The notes under the pieces were generated by a model. That model was not told the origin of the DNA. It saw nothing but the letters and a program-made list of their open reading frames with translations, and ran no database searches. Shown piece after piece: positions 27,729 to 35,288 of a DNA stretch of 35,288 bases (position 1 is its first letter; every line of letters starts with the position of its first letter). A program made the position numbers and the translations under genes. Source of the DNA: an uncultured Collinsella sp. (GTDB taxonomy: Bacteria; Actinomycetota; Coriobacteriia; Coriobacteriales; Coriobacteriaceae). The DNA is taken from positions 1 through 35,288 of the forward strand of contig UQZH01000018.1 of NCBI GenBank assembly GCA_900545445.1. The letters run 5' to 3'.

Positions 27729-28181
27729 TTAGAACGGGATGTCCTCATCGTAGACGTCGACCGCGGGCGGCGTAGCCACCGGCGCGGCAGGACGTGCTGC
27801 GGGCGCGGGAGCTGCGGGGGCGTAACCGCCCTGATCGTAGCCACCCTGGCCACCACGGGAGCTCATAAACTCGATCTCATCGACGATGACCTCAAGCTTG
27901 CTCCGGCGCTGGCCGTCGCGCTCCCAAGAGCTGTAGCGCAGCTTGCCCTCGATCGCGACCTTGTTTCCCTTTGCCAGGAAACGGCTCACGGCCTCGGCGC
28001 GGGTGCCGAACATGGTGCAGTCGACAAAGTTGGGATAGTCCTCCCACTCGCCAGTCTGCGCGTTGCGGCGACGATCGTTCACGGCAACGCCAAAGGACAG
28101 AACCTGGGTTCCGCCGGCGGTGGCGCGCAGCTCGGGATCGCGGGTGAGGTTACCGGTGATGTTCACTCGATTGATGCTCAT
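27729..28181 (-). CDS. ssb: Single-stranded DNA-binding protein SSB
   Basis: A 150-residue SSB: OB fold in residues 1-108 (MSINRVNITGNLTRDPELRAT.. to IVDEIEFMSS), a Gly/Pro/Ala-rich flexible linker, and the acidic tip DEDIPF, which is the docking site for replication and repair proteins. Its place between rpsF and rpsR is the common order and marks it as the main SSB. The ATG at 28181 is preceded by AAGAGGAAGTAGTG. Confidence 0.98.
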   Translation of the reverse strand: MSINRVNITGNLTRDPELRATAGGTQVLSFGVAVNDRRRNAQTGEWEDYPNFVDCTMFGTRAEAVSRFLAKGNKVAIEGKLRYSSWERDGQRRSKLEVIVDEIEFMSSRGGQGGYDQGGYAPAAPAPAARPAAPVATPPAVDVYDEDIPF

Positions 28182-28229
28182 AACTCACTACTTCCTCTTG
28201 GGGCACAAGCCCAGTCCAAAACGACAGTC

Positions 28230-28523
28230 TTACTCCTGGTCGTCGCGACGGACGATCATGTGGCGGACCACAGCGTCGGTGATGCGCAGGACGCGATCAA
28301 GCTCGGCGATCTGGGTAGGATCTGCGTGGAAGTTGATGAGGGTGTAGTCACCATCGGTGAGGTCGTTGATCTCGTAGGCGAGCTTGCGCTTGCCCCACTC
28401 GTCAACGGAGTCGACCTTGCCAGCGCCCTCAGCGATCGTGGTATCGATACGCTTCATAACAGCGAGACGAGTCTCGGGGTCGAGCGACGGGTCAACAAAG
28501 AACAGCAGTTCATAAGCCTTCAT
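28230..28523 (-). CDS. rpsF: 30S ribosomal protein S6
   Basis: S6 (97 residues) binds S18 in the 30S platform. The start MKAYELLFFVDPSLDPETR, the GKRKLAYEIND segment and YTLINFHAD are family features. The ATG at 28523 was chosen because GGAGGTG lies six nt upstream and the family starts at this point. First gene of rpsF-ssb-rpsR-rplI. An 8-bp stem-loop in its leader may be the autoregulatory S6:S18 site known from other bacteria, but this is not confirmed by the loop sequence. Confidence 0.97.
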   Translation of the reverse strand: MKAYELLFFVDPSLDPETRLAVMKRIDTTIAEGAGKVDSVDEWGKRKLAYEINDLTDGDYTLINFHADPTQIAELDRVLRITDAVVRHMIVRRDDQE

Positions 28524-28549
28524 ATTGTCACCTCCTCTGGGCAAATGTG

Positions 28550-28578
28550 GCTTCAGGTCGTGAAGGTGCGCCTGAAGC
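28550..28578 (-). promoter_or_regulatory. Hairpin in the rpsF leader
   Basis: GCTTCAGG and CCTGAAGC pair perfectly around a 13-nt loop, about 15 nt upstream of the rpsF ribosome binding site. rpsF leaders in many bacteria hold an S6:S18-binding hairpin; whether this loop fits that motif could not be decided by eye. Confidence 0.5.
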
Positions 28579-28983
28579 AGGAAAAGACTTGGTAATAATA
28601 TCTTTCAACCTCCTAGGCTGCAAGAATATGCAGCTACAACCTCATGACCTCCACATATGCCCATACTCGCACGACGTTTCATGCGCATTCCAACCAAATG
28701 CTGACCAAAAGCTTGACGGATCTGTGGACAAGATACGGTGCCGTGAGGACAAGCTGAACCAAGTCGCAGGTCAACGGGCGCATGGTTGTGGTCGCAAAAT
28801 GCATACCAGTGGCCCACAGCACCACCCAAAGATTTTTAAATTCATTGCCAAATCGCTTATAAATACCCCTTTTGAACAATTGAGTTGATCAACTACGCTG
28901 GTCGGAAGCCGTATTTTGGCATCTCAAACCCCGCTGCAACGCCAAACGCGGCCAAGCGTTTTAAAAAATGCCAACTTTTCTGT
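28579..28983. other. Non-coding gap between rpsF and the tRNA-Ser genes
   Basis: About 400 nt without a supported gene; base composition is lower in GC than the neighbours and every frame is weak. The rpsF promoter should lie in its left part but no clear boxes were found. One DnaA-box-like word (TGTGGACAA, 28723-28731) is isolated and not evidence of an origin. Confidence 0.6.
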
Positions 28984-29011
28984 TTGCACTTTGCGATTCC
29001 TCGTGTATACT
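28984..29011 (+). promoter_or_regulatory. Promoter of the tRNA-Ser genes
   Basis: TTGCAC (28984-28989) and TATACT (29006-29011) are spaced by 16 nt, ending 16 nt before the mature 5' end of the first tRNA-Ser. Both boxes match the sigma-70-type consensus well. Confidence 0.75.
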
Positions 29012-29027
29012 GACTTTCGCATTTAAC

Positions 29028-29118
29028 GGAGAGTTGTCCGAGTGGCCGAAGGAGCACGATTGGAAATCGTGTAGGCGTCAAAAGCGTCTCCAGGGTTCAA
29101 ATCCCTGACTCTCCGCCA
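29028..29118 (+). tRNA. tRNA-Ser (anticodon GGA)
   Basis: A class II tRNA with the acceptor pair GGAGAGT/ACTCTCC, anticodon loop TTGGAAA (anticodon GGA, reading UCC and UCU), a long variable arm and T-loop GGTTCAAATCC. CCA is encoded at 29116-29118. Followed after 48 nt by a second tRNA-Ser, likely in one transcript. Confidence 0.96.
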
Positions 29119-29166
29119 GTTAATTCCAAAGCAGGCCTTCGAGCCTGCTTTGTTTTTACCCCACGC

Positions 29167-29257
29167 GGAGGGGTGGCAGAGTGGTTGAATGCGGCGGTCT
29201 CGAAAACCGTTTGGCCTGTATAAGGTCACGAGGGTTCGAATCCCTCCTCCTCCGCCA
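29167..29257 (+). tRNA. tRNA-Ser (anticodon CGA)
   Basis: A class II tRNA with acceptor GGAGGGG/CTCCTCC (one G-U), anticodon loop CTCGAAA (anticodon CGA, reading UCG), long variable arm and T-loop GGTTCGAATCC. CCA is encoded at 29255-29257. A terminator follows, then a 25-bp inverted copy of its 3' end. Confidence 0.96.
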
Positions 29258-29268
29258 TTTTGGTTGAG

Positions 29269-29298
29269 AAAGCTCCCAGATCGGGGGCTTTTTTTCTT
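29269..29298 (+). terminator. Intrinsic terminator of the tRNA-Ser transcript
   Basis: AAAGCTCCC and GGGGGCTTT pair over nine positions (one G-U) around a 5-nt loop, followed by a run of T (TTTTTTC). It begins 12 nt after the second tRNA. Confidence 0.9.
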
Positions 29299-29321
29299 TT
29301 AAGTCCCTTACAAGCAAATAC

Positions 29322-29346
29322 GGCGGAGGAGGAGGGATTCGAACCC
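29322..29346 (-). repeat. Inverted 25-bp copy of the tRNA-Ser(CGA) 3' end
   Basis: This segment is the exact reverse complement of 29232-29256, which covers the T-loop, the acceptor 3' strand, the discriminator base and CC of the second tRNA-Ser. The similarity stops at 29346, so only a 3' fragment is present and no second tRNA gene exists. Tyrosine recombinases often use such tRNA ends as attachment sites, so it may be a scar of an integration or rearrangement. No integrase is nearby. Confidence 0.85.
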
Positions 29347-29367
29347 GCCAGGGCGCAAAGCGTAAAG

Positions 29368-29391
29368 AAAACGCGCCAGTGGCGCGTTTTT
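29368..29391. terminator. Perfect 10-bp hairpin with T-run, first of three
   Basis: AAAACGCGCC and GGCGCGTTTT form a perfect stem with loop AGT, followed by another T. It looks like a bidirectional intrinsic terminator. It stands 21 nt after the tRNA fragment. Confidence 0.8.
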
Positions 29392-29400
29392 AGCGCAGCG

Positions 29401-29420
29401 CGGTCGGCGTAAGCCGACCG
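29401..29420. repeat. Perfect 8-bp hairpin, second of three
   Basis: CGGTCGGC-GTAA-GCCGACCG, a perfect stem with a GTAA tetraloop (GNRA type), which makes a very stable RNA hairpin. No T-run follows. Confidence 0.8.
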
Positions 29421-29423
29421 GAT

Positions 29424-29448
29424 AAATTTTGAGCAAAGCTCAAAATTT
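29424..29448. repeat. Perfect 11-bp AT-rich hairpin, third of three
   Basis: AAATTTTGAGC and GCTCAAAATTT pair perfectly around AAA. GGAT and ATCC flank it. Only 3 nt separate it from the second hairpin. The following stretch to 29586 shows no gene. Confidence 0.8.
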
Positions 29449-29586
29449 GGACATCCCTCCTATTCGACCACGCCCCCATCGCGTTCAGCATCAACCCGGA
29501 TCCCCAAACATGGAACCTATGACCGTACCCAGTCCCGACCGTTTGCCGAGCAATAGGGTCGCAATCGGCGCCGAACATGTACTATG

Positions 29587-29609
29587 TACGGGCATTGTCT
29601 AAACCCGTA
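29587..29609. promoter_or_regulatory. Small inverted repeat upstream of the TRIC gene
   Basis: TACGGG (29587-29592) and CCCGTA (29604-29609) pair around 11 nt, just before the ribosome binding site of the TRIC gene; a TGTAC direct repeat precedes it. It may be an operator or a leader hairpin. No clear promoter boxes were found in 29449-29626. Confidence 0.4.
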
Positions 29610-29626
29610 ACTCAAAGGACCCCATC

Positions 29627-30316
29627 TTGCCCGTTGCCGCCGCTATGATCGTTACCGCACACGCCTCGGATGCCATGGTTGCCATCCCGTTTTGGCTCGA
29701 GATGTTCGCTGTTGTCGCTGCATCGATCTCGGGTGTGCTGGTTGCGCGCGAGCACAAGCTCGACCTGGTGGGCGCGGTCGCGCTCGCGGTGGTCTGCGGT
29801 CTGGGCGGCGGTCTTTTGCGCGATATGACGCTCCAGGTCGGCAACGTCTACATCCTCAACCAGCCGATGGCGCTGCCGCTTTCCATTGCCACGGCAGCCA
29901 TCATCTATATTTTCCCGGCAATCGTCGACAAGCCCGAAAAACTCATTCCCCTGCTCGATATCATCTCGGTCGGCATCTACGCCGCCACCGGAGCGGACAA
30001 GGCGCTTGTCTACGGCTTTGCGCCGGCGGTGTGCATCATGATGGGCTTTTTCACCGCGGTGGGCGGCGGCATGCTGCGCGACGGCTTTATGGGCGTGGTT
30101 CCGGGTATTTTCCAACGTACTAACTTTTATGCCATCGCCGCCATCGCCGGATCGACAAGCTATGTGTGTCTCGTTATGAGCGGCATCATGAGCAATGTCG
30201 CCGCGCTGGTCGTATGCGTTGTCGTGACCATGGGTCTGCGCTGGCTCTCGCTGCGCTTTGACATCAAAAGCCCCACCGAAGAAGATATCGCGCGCTTCTT
30301 GCACCGTAAAAAGTAG
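29627..30316 (+). CDS. TRIC/UPF0126-family cation channel protein, TTG start
   Basis: The 229-residue membrane protein has seven predicted helices in the TRIC (UPF0126, YicG-like) arrangement of two three-helix repeats plus one. Each repeat carries the glycine-rich motif: GLGGGLLRDM (about 59-68) and AVGGGMLRDG (about 144-153). Bacterial TRIC proteins form potassium-permeable trimers. The TTG at 29627 is chosen because AAAGGA lies seven nt upstream and the helix pattern fits; the first ATG (29645) has no ribosome binding site. Lone plus-strand gene with no clear terminator before the next gene. Confidence 0.92.
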   Translation: MPVAAAMIVTAHASDAMVAIPFWLEMFAVVAASISGVLVAREHKLDLVGAVALAVVCGLGGGLLRDMTLQVGNVYILNQPMALPLSIATAAIIYIFPAIVDKPEKLIPLLDIISVGIYAATGADKALVYGFAPAVCIMMGFFTAVGGGMLRDGFMGVVPGIFQRTNFYAIAAIAGSTSYVCLVMSGIMSNVAALVVCVVVTMGLRWLSLRFDIKSPTEEDIARFLHRKK

Positions 30317-30385
30317 ACAGCACGGCACGACCCTTCGAAATGCAACCGAGAGGTTCTTTTAGAGCGCCCACGCGTTGGGTACCCT

Positions 30386-30410
30386 GTTAGATATATGCCG
30401 AGTATCTAAC
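30386..30410 (+). promoter_or_regulatory. 8-bp perfect inverted repeat before the polymer-forming protein gene
   Basis: GTTAGATA (30386-30393) and TATCTAAC (30403-30410) pair exactly around nine nt and directly abut the GAAGGA ribosome binding site. It could be an operator or an RNA hairpin that limits translation. Confidence 0.55.
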
Positions 30411-30422
30411 GAAGGATTCACT

Positions 30423-31568
30423 ATGCCCTGCAATCAATTCCCGTTGACCCAGCGCCGTAAAGCATGGGGCCGCATCACCATCCTATTCGCGCTCATCGCG
30501 CTGGCGATCACCGTGCTTCCCACGGCGTCGTTCGCCGGCACGGACACCGCAGGCAACGTACTTGCGACCGACAATGACGCCAATCCGTCCGGCGTTGAGG
30601 GTGACCTGTACTGGGCCGGTCAGGCCCTCAACTTGGATGATGTGTCCATCGACCGCGATATCATCGCCGCGGGCGATACCCTCTCTATCCGCGACTGCAC
30701 GGTGGGTGGCGCCGTCCGCTTGGCGGCACGCACTATCGATATCGCCAAGACCACGGTTGACGGCAGCGTTACGGTTGCCGGCCAGCACATCATCCTCAAC
30801 ACCGATAGCACTGCCAGTTGCTTCTACGCAGTGGGCGAGACGGTCGCCCTGCGCGGCTCCGTCAAGTCGGCAGCGCTCGCGGGCGACACGGTGACTATCG
30901 ACGGCACGGTCAATGGCGATGTCGAGGTTTGGGCCGACAAGCTCATCCTGGGCAAGAACGCCCACATCACCGGCACCGTGAACGCGCACGTCTCCGAGGA
31001 CCCCGAGCGTGCCGCAGGCGCCGAGGTAGGCGCGCTCAAGATCGAGCGCACCGAGAACGAGGATACTTCCACCGTTAACGATGTCATCGGCGGTATCGTC
31101 GCCGCGGCACTCTCGACCTGCTTTGTCGCCCTGCTGCTCGAGCTCGTCTTTCCGCGCGCGACCGCCAGCGCCGCCGGCATGCTCCACCAGCGCCCCATGC
31201 CCCTGTGGGTGAGCGGTCTTCTGAGCACGATTGCTATCGTCCCCGCCGTCCTACTGCTGATTATCTCTATCGCTGGTCTGTCGCTTGCCGGAGCCCTCTT
31301 GTGCGGCGTTATCGGCATCGCGTTGGTGTCGAGTGCCTTTGCGGGGTGTGCGATCGCCCGCATGGTCGGACACAGCCAAAACCGCTACGCCATGGCAGCC
31401 GTGGGCGGCGTAATCGCAGGCGCCCTCACGGGGCTTCCCCTCGTAGGTGACTTCATCAGCGGCGTAGCCTTTGTCTTTATGCTCGGCTACGTTATCCAGA
31501 TCATCTGGCGCAACGCCCACCTCAAGCCGCAGCAGCCGGCTAACATGCCAGGACTCCCCACCGCTTAG
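30423..31568 (+). CDS. Exported polymer-forming (bactofilin-like repeat) membrane protein
   Basis: The 381-residue protein starts with a signal peptide (basic LTQRRKAWGR, hydrophobic ITILFALIALAITVLP, likely cut after ASFA at residue 38). Residues about 60-190 are a right-handed beta-solenoid-like stretch with repeated IDRDIIAAGDTLSI, VGGAVRLAARTIDI, VDGSVTVAGQHIIL and IDGTVNGDVEVWADKLIL units, as in bactofilins and polymer-forming proteins. The C-terminal half has four or more membrane helices. So the solenoid probably sits outside the membrane, unlike cytoplasmic bactofilins. The ATG at 30423 follows GAAGGA by six nt. Function is unknown; an envelope structural role is inferred. Confidence 0.85.
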   Translation: MPCNQFPLTQRRKAWGRITILFALIALAITVLPTASFAGTDTAGNVLATDNDANPSGVEGDLYWAGQALNLDDVSIDRDIIAAGDTLSIRDCTVGGAVRLAARTIDIAKTTVDGSVTVAGQHIILNTDSTASCFYAVGETVALRGSVKSAALAGDTVTIDGTVNGDVEVWADKLILGKNAHITGTVNAHVSEDPERAAGAEVGALKIERTENEDTSTVNDVIGGIVAAALSTCFVALLLELVFPRATASAAGMLHQRPMPLWVSGLLSTIAIVPAVLLLIISIAGLSLAGALLCGVIGIALVSSAFAGCAIARMVGHSQNRYAMAAVGGVIAGALTGLPLVGDFISGVAFVFMLGYVIQIIWRNAHLKPQQPANMPGLPTA

Positions 31569-31574
31569 CCACCA

Positions 31575-31609
31575 ACCACCACAAAGGGACCAGGCACCTT
31601 TGTGGTGGT
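31575..31609. repeat. 13-bp perfect inverted repeat after the polymer-forming protein gene
   Basis: ACCACCACAAAGG (31575-31587) and its exact reverse complement (31597-31609) enclose GACCAGGCA. No T-run follows. It lies 6 nt after the stop. The word GGGACCAGG resembles the GGGACAGG words seen in other gaps of this window. Confidence 0.8.
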
Positions 31610-31632
31610 GCAGACCAGCTCAGTCCCTATGC

Positions 31633-31669
31633 ACAAAAAGGGCGCCGACCATTACGGTCGACGCCCTTT
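31633..31669. terminator. Bidirectional terminator between the polymer-forming gene and typA
   Basis: AAAGGGCG-c-CGACC (31637-31650) pairs with GGTCG-a-CGCCCTTT (31656-31669) around ATTAC, with one mismatch. T5 follows on the minus strand (typA side) and TTTCTT on the plus strand. Confidence 0.9.
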
Positions 31670-31696
31670 CTTGTTAGACGCTATAAAGTCCAGCGC

Positions 31697-33535
<1,839 letters not shown>

Positions 33536-33652
33536 GTAGTTCCCCTATCTTCTATCCATATACAAACGGCACGCGTATGCGGCCCGCCCAGCGATACAAC
33601 GCTCAGCGGGAATATTGAGCCTTTTACCGAAAACTCGTTTATTTTAGCGATT

Positions 33653-34102
33653 TTAGATGAGAGGGGTTTCCTCACCTGCAGGTTCAGGGTCGCTCCACAT
33701 AAAACCATCGCCGGCGCCCATGCCCTCATACAGCACATATGCCGAAAAACCGCTCTCGAGCGTCGTCTCGAAAAAGCTCACGAGCAGGGCGTCATGGTAG
33801 CCGCCATCGATCTCGACGCAGCCGGTGTAGCCGATGGCATAGCGGACGATACGGCCCAGGCCCTCGTCCTTAAGACCCATCTTGTGCTCGGAGATAAAGT
33901 TGGTGGCCGCCTCCAGGCACGCCTCTTCGCCGTCCTCGTCGAGCGCCGCCAGATAACGGTTGGAAGCAGCATCCTCAATTGCCACGACCACGCCAGGGTT
34001 TTCACCGGCGGCAAGGTCGTCCAAGAACGCGCCGATCAGATCGCACACCATGGCGTCGAGCTCGGCGGAGACGTTACCGGCATCCTGCATATCCTGTGCC
34101 AT
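33653..34102 (-). CDS. Conserved-looking cytoplasmic protein of unknown function
   Basis: The 149-residue acidic, soluble protein is not recognised. It has no signal peptide or membrane helix. Alternating strands and helices (GVVVAIEDAASNRYLAALDEDGEEACLEAATNFISEH, YHDALLVSFFETTLESGFSAYVLYEG) suggest a compact alpha/beta domain. The ATG at 34102 has GGGAAGG nine nt upstream. It follows the two genes behind the nuclease at 30 nt, so it is probably in one transcript with them. Confidence 0.7.
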   Translation of the reverse strand: MAQDMQDAGNVSAELDAMVCDLIGAFLDDLAAGENPGVVVAIEDAASNRYLAALDEDGEEACLEAATNFISEHKMGLKDEGLGRIVRYAIGYTGCVEIDGGYHDALLVSFFETTLESGFSAYVLYEGMGAGDGFMWSDPEPAGEETPLI

Positions 34103-34132
34103 CTTTAGACCTTCCCATCGAGTCTGACGTCG

Positions 34133-34522
34133 TTACAGTTCTTGTGCCTCGGCGGCGATCTTGGCGGCAGCGTCGCGGGTGCGCATCATGTCCGCCGCGC
34201 GCTTGTCGAGCACCTTGATCTGACTGGTCAGCATGACTGCATCGACCACGCCCCAGATCACCAGGCCCGTAGAGATCGAAAACCCAAGCGCACCAACTGT
34301 ACCACGAAGGCGTGAGCAGATTGCCGCGACAAGGGCGGAGACGACAACCATCTTGATAAACGAGCCGCGGCGCTCGCGGAGCGTGCGGGCCTGCGTCACA
34401 TAGGCAATGCGAGCCGCCTCAGAAGCCTCCGAGCGCATCTGGGCCTCGCGGGCGATCGCAGCCGCCTCAGCCGACATACCGCCGGCCATCAGCGAACGCT
34501 CCGCATCCTGGCCGCCCCGCAT
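34133..34522 (-). CDS. Small membrane protein of unknown function
   Basis: The 129-residue protein is not recognised. An Ala-rich, helical N-terminus (MSAEAAAIAREAQMRSEASEAARIAYVTQARTLRERRGS) is followed by two membrane helices (about residues 56-72 and 77-100) and a charged helix (DKRAADMMRTRDAAAKIAAEAQEL). The start ATG at 34522 directly follows the stop codon of the nuclease gene (TAA-ATG), which suggests translational coupling; there is no good ribosome binding site. A second ATG at 34489 with GGAG nine nt upstream is an alternative. Confidence 0.65.
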   Translation of the reverse strand: MRGGQDAERSLMAGGMSAEAAAIAREAQMRSEASEAARIAYVTQARTLRERRGSFIKMVVVSALVAAICSRLRGTVGALGFSISTGLVIWGVVDAVMLTSQIKVLDKRAADMMRTRDAAAKIAAEAQEL

Positions 34523-35023
34523 TTAGAAGTCATCGGGCGAGAGCGTATGGACGAACTCGTCGAACTTCTCGAACTCCTGCTCGTCGTCAACTTCCTCGGT
34601 ATGGGCAGAAACAGTGCCCAGGCGATTCATGATGTCGTCCTCCACAAACATGGGGGCATTGCTGCGCACGGCAAGGGCAATGGCATCACTGGGACGGGCA
34701 TCGATCTTGCGCTCGTCACCATCGGCCAGTACGACAATCGTCGCGTAGAACACCGGCGGCTCGGCGCGAACGATCTCGATGCGCTCGAGCTTGGCGCCCA
34801 GGGCGCCAACAGTATCGAGCAACAGGTCATGGGTAATCGGGCGATCGGCGCGTCCGCTGTCGATGCCGCGGCTGATTGCCGCAGCCTCAAACGAGCCAGT
34901 CTGGATGGAGAGGGAGCGCAGCGGCGCGGGGGAATCCGACTTGCTGCAGCGTTCGCGAAGCACGATAAGCGATGGCACGGGACCGGCGGCCATGACGATG
35001 GTCTCTATGTCGACACGAACCAT
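34523..35023 (-). CDS. Bifunctional nuclease family protein (BFN, DUF151)
   Basis: The 166-residue protein has the BFN/DUF151 domain in residues about 1-135: VRVDIETIVMAAGPVPSLIVLRE, then RPITHDLLLDTVGALGAKLERIEIV and the signature KIDARPSDAIALAVRSNAPMFVEDDIM. Plant and mycobacterial members show RNase and DNase activity; in many bacteria the role is unproven. The acidic tail (EEVDDEQEFEKFDEF) is variable. The ATG at 35023 has GGAGGTG five nt upstream. First gene of a likely operon with the two unknown genes. Confidence 0.93.
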   Translation of the reverse strand: MVRVDIETIVMAAGPVPSLIVLRERCSKSDSPAPLRSLSIQTGSFEAAAISRGIDSGRADRPITHDLLLDTVGALGAKLERIEIVRAEPPVFYATIVVLADGDERKIDARPSDAIALAVRSNAPMFVEDDIMNRLGTVSAHTEEVDDEQEFEKFDEFVHTLSPDDF

Positions 35024-35051
35024 GGAACACCTCCGGTACGTAGCGGTTAAC

Positions 35052-35070
35052 ACGCGGCGGCCCGCCGCGT
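35052..35070. repeat. GC-only 9-bp palindrome upstream of the nuclease gene
   Basis: ACGCGGCGG and CCGCCGCGT are exact reverse complements around one base, about 30 nt before the start codon. It could be an operator or a leader hairpin. A TAGTATAGCT stretch (near 35078-35087, minus strand) may hold the -10. Confidence 0.5.
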
Positions 35071-35163
35071 TGAATAGCTATACTACCCAAACTTTCGCGT
35101 AGCACACAAAATCAAAGTAGTTAATTTGGGACAGAGCTTTTTTGACTACCTTCTGTGGCTAAG

Positions 35164-35197
35164 AAAAAAGCCTCGAGGCAATTGCCCCGAGGCTTTT
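35164..35197. terminator. Terminator of tRNA-Ile (bidirectional)
   Basis: AAAAGCCTCG-a-GGC pairs with GCC-c-CGAGGCTTTT around AATT, with one mismatch. A run of T follows on the minus strand. It lies 12 nt after the 3' end of tRNA-Ile. Confidence 0.9.
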
Positions 35198-35208
35198 AAC
35201 AGTTTTGA

Positions 35209-35285
35209 TGGTGGACCTGACAAGATTCGAACTTGTGACCTCCCGGTTATCAGCCGGACGCTCTAACCAACTGAGCTACAGGTCC
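35209..35285 (-). tRNA. tRNA-Ile (anticodon GAT)
   Basis: On the minus strand the cloverleaf starts GGACCTGTAGCTCAG, has anticodon loop CTGATAA (GAT, reading AUC and AUU), T-loop GTTCGAATC and ends CAGGTCC-A with encoded CCA (35209-35211). It is 77 nt with CCA. It is cut close to the right edge, so its promoter is not visible. No rRNA gene is next to it inside the window. Confidence 0.97.
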
Positions 35286-35288
35286 ATC

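Noticed and set aside
26823..28595. 590-codon plus-strand open frame opposite rplI, rpsR, ssb and rpsF
   Set aside because: It runs through four well-supported genes and three gene junctions in antisense; no ribosome binding site or family match.
28723..28731. DnaA-box-like TGTGGACAA
   Set aside because: A single imperfect box with no cluster, no AT-rich unwinding region and no dnaA or dnaN nearby; not an origin.
28547..28888. 113-codon plus-strand frame in the gap after rpsF
   Set aside because: Odd composition, no ribosome binding site and overlap with the rpsF leader hairpin.
29028..29448. Prophage or genomic island at the tRNA-Ser genes
   Set aside because: No integrase, excisionase or cargo gene is present; only a 25-bp inverted fragment suggests past events.

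Overview
The window is about 35.3 kb of high-GC bacterial chromosome. It is almost entirely housekeeping genes and reads like an intestinal Coriobacteriia actinobacterium, most likely Collinsella or a close relative. That assignment is an inference from composition, protein sequences and gene order (rpsF-ssb-rpsR-rplI-dnaB beside purA and purD, scattered pur genes, mannose-type PTS). No marker gene such as 16S rRNA is present to settle it.

Layout. (1) 1-4331: a stand-alone PTS EIIA, then purF-purM-purN on the minus strand. (2) 4617-7917: a lone plus-strand membrane protein (CmpB/COG4905 type), facing a minus-strand group purE, class B sortase, MoaE-like protein. (3) 8066-12942: a MarR regulator, a small membrane protein and a complete mannose-family PTS (EIIA-EIIB-EIIC-EIID), with a divergent GntR/UTRA regulator. 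(4) 13134-13460: remains of a RelE-type toxin-antitoxin pair. (5) 13789-18550: carA-carB with a candidate PyrR-binding hairpin touching the carA ribosome binding site. (6) 18757-22394: a membrane protein, an ABC exporter and a Nudix hydrolase. (7) 22416-28523: purD, purA, dnaB, rplI, rpsR, ssb, rpsF. (8) 28984-29450: two tRNA-Ser genes followed by an inverted copy of a tRNA 3' end and three perfect hairpins. (9) 29627-31568: a TRIC/UPF0126 channel and a polymer-forming envelope protein. (10) 31697-35285: typA, two unknown genes, a bifunctional nuclease and tRNA-Ile(GAT).

How the parts relate. purF, purM, purN, purE, purD and purA supply six steps of purine synthesis, spread over three loci. 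carAB feeds arginine and pyrimidines. The PTS operon probably takes up a hexose or amino sugar. Its upstream region and the MarR start codon carry nearly identical palindromes (core GTTGC-N5-GCAAC), which points to MarR control of the operon in addition to the divergent GntR protein.

No new multi-gene defence or mobile system was found. The most interesting signals are non-coding: the PyrR-like hairpin, the shared MarR/PTS operator, the tRNA-Ser inverted copy with its hairpin series, a 91-nt hairpin after carB, mutually exclusive hairpins before purD, and several perfect palindromes between genes. Functions come from protein motifs read by eye; no database search was run.
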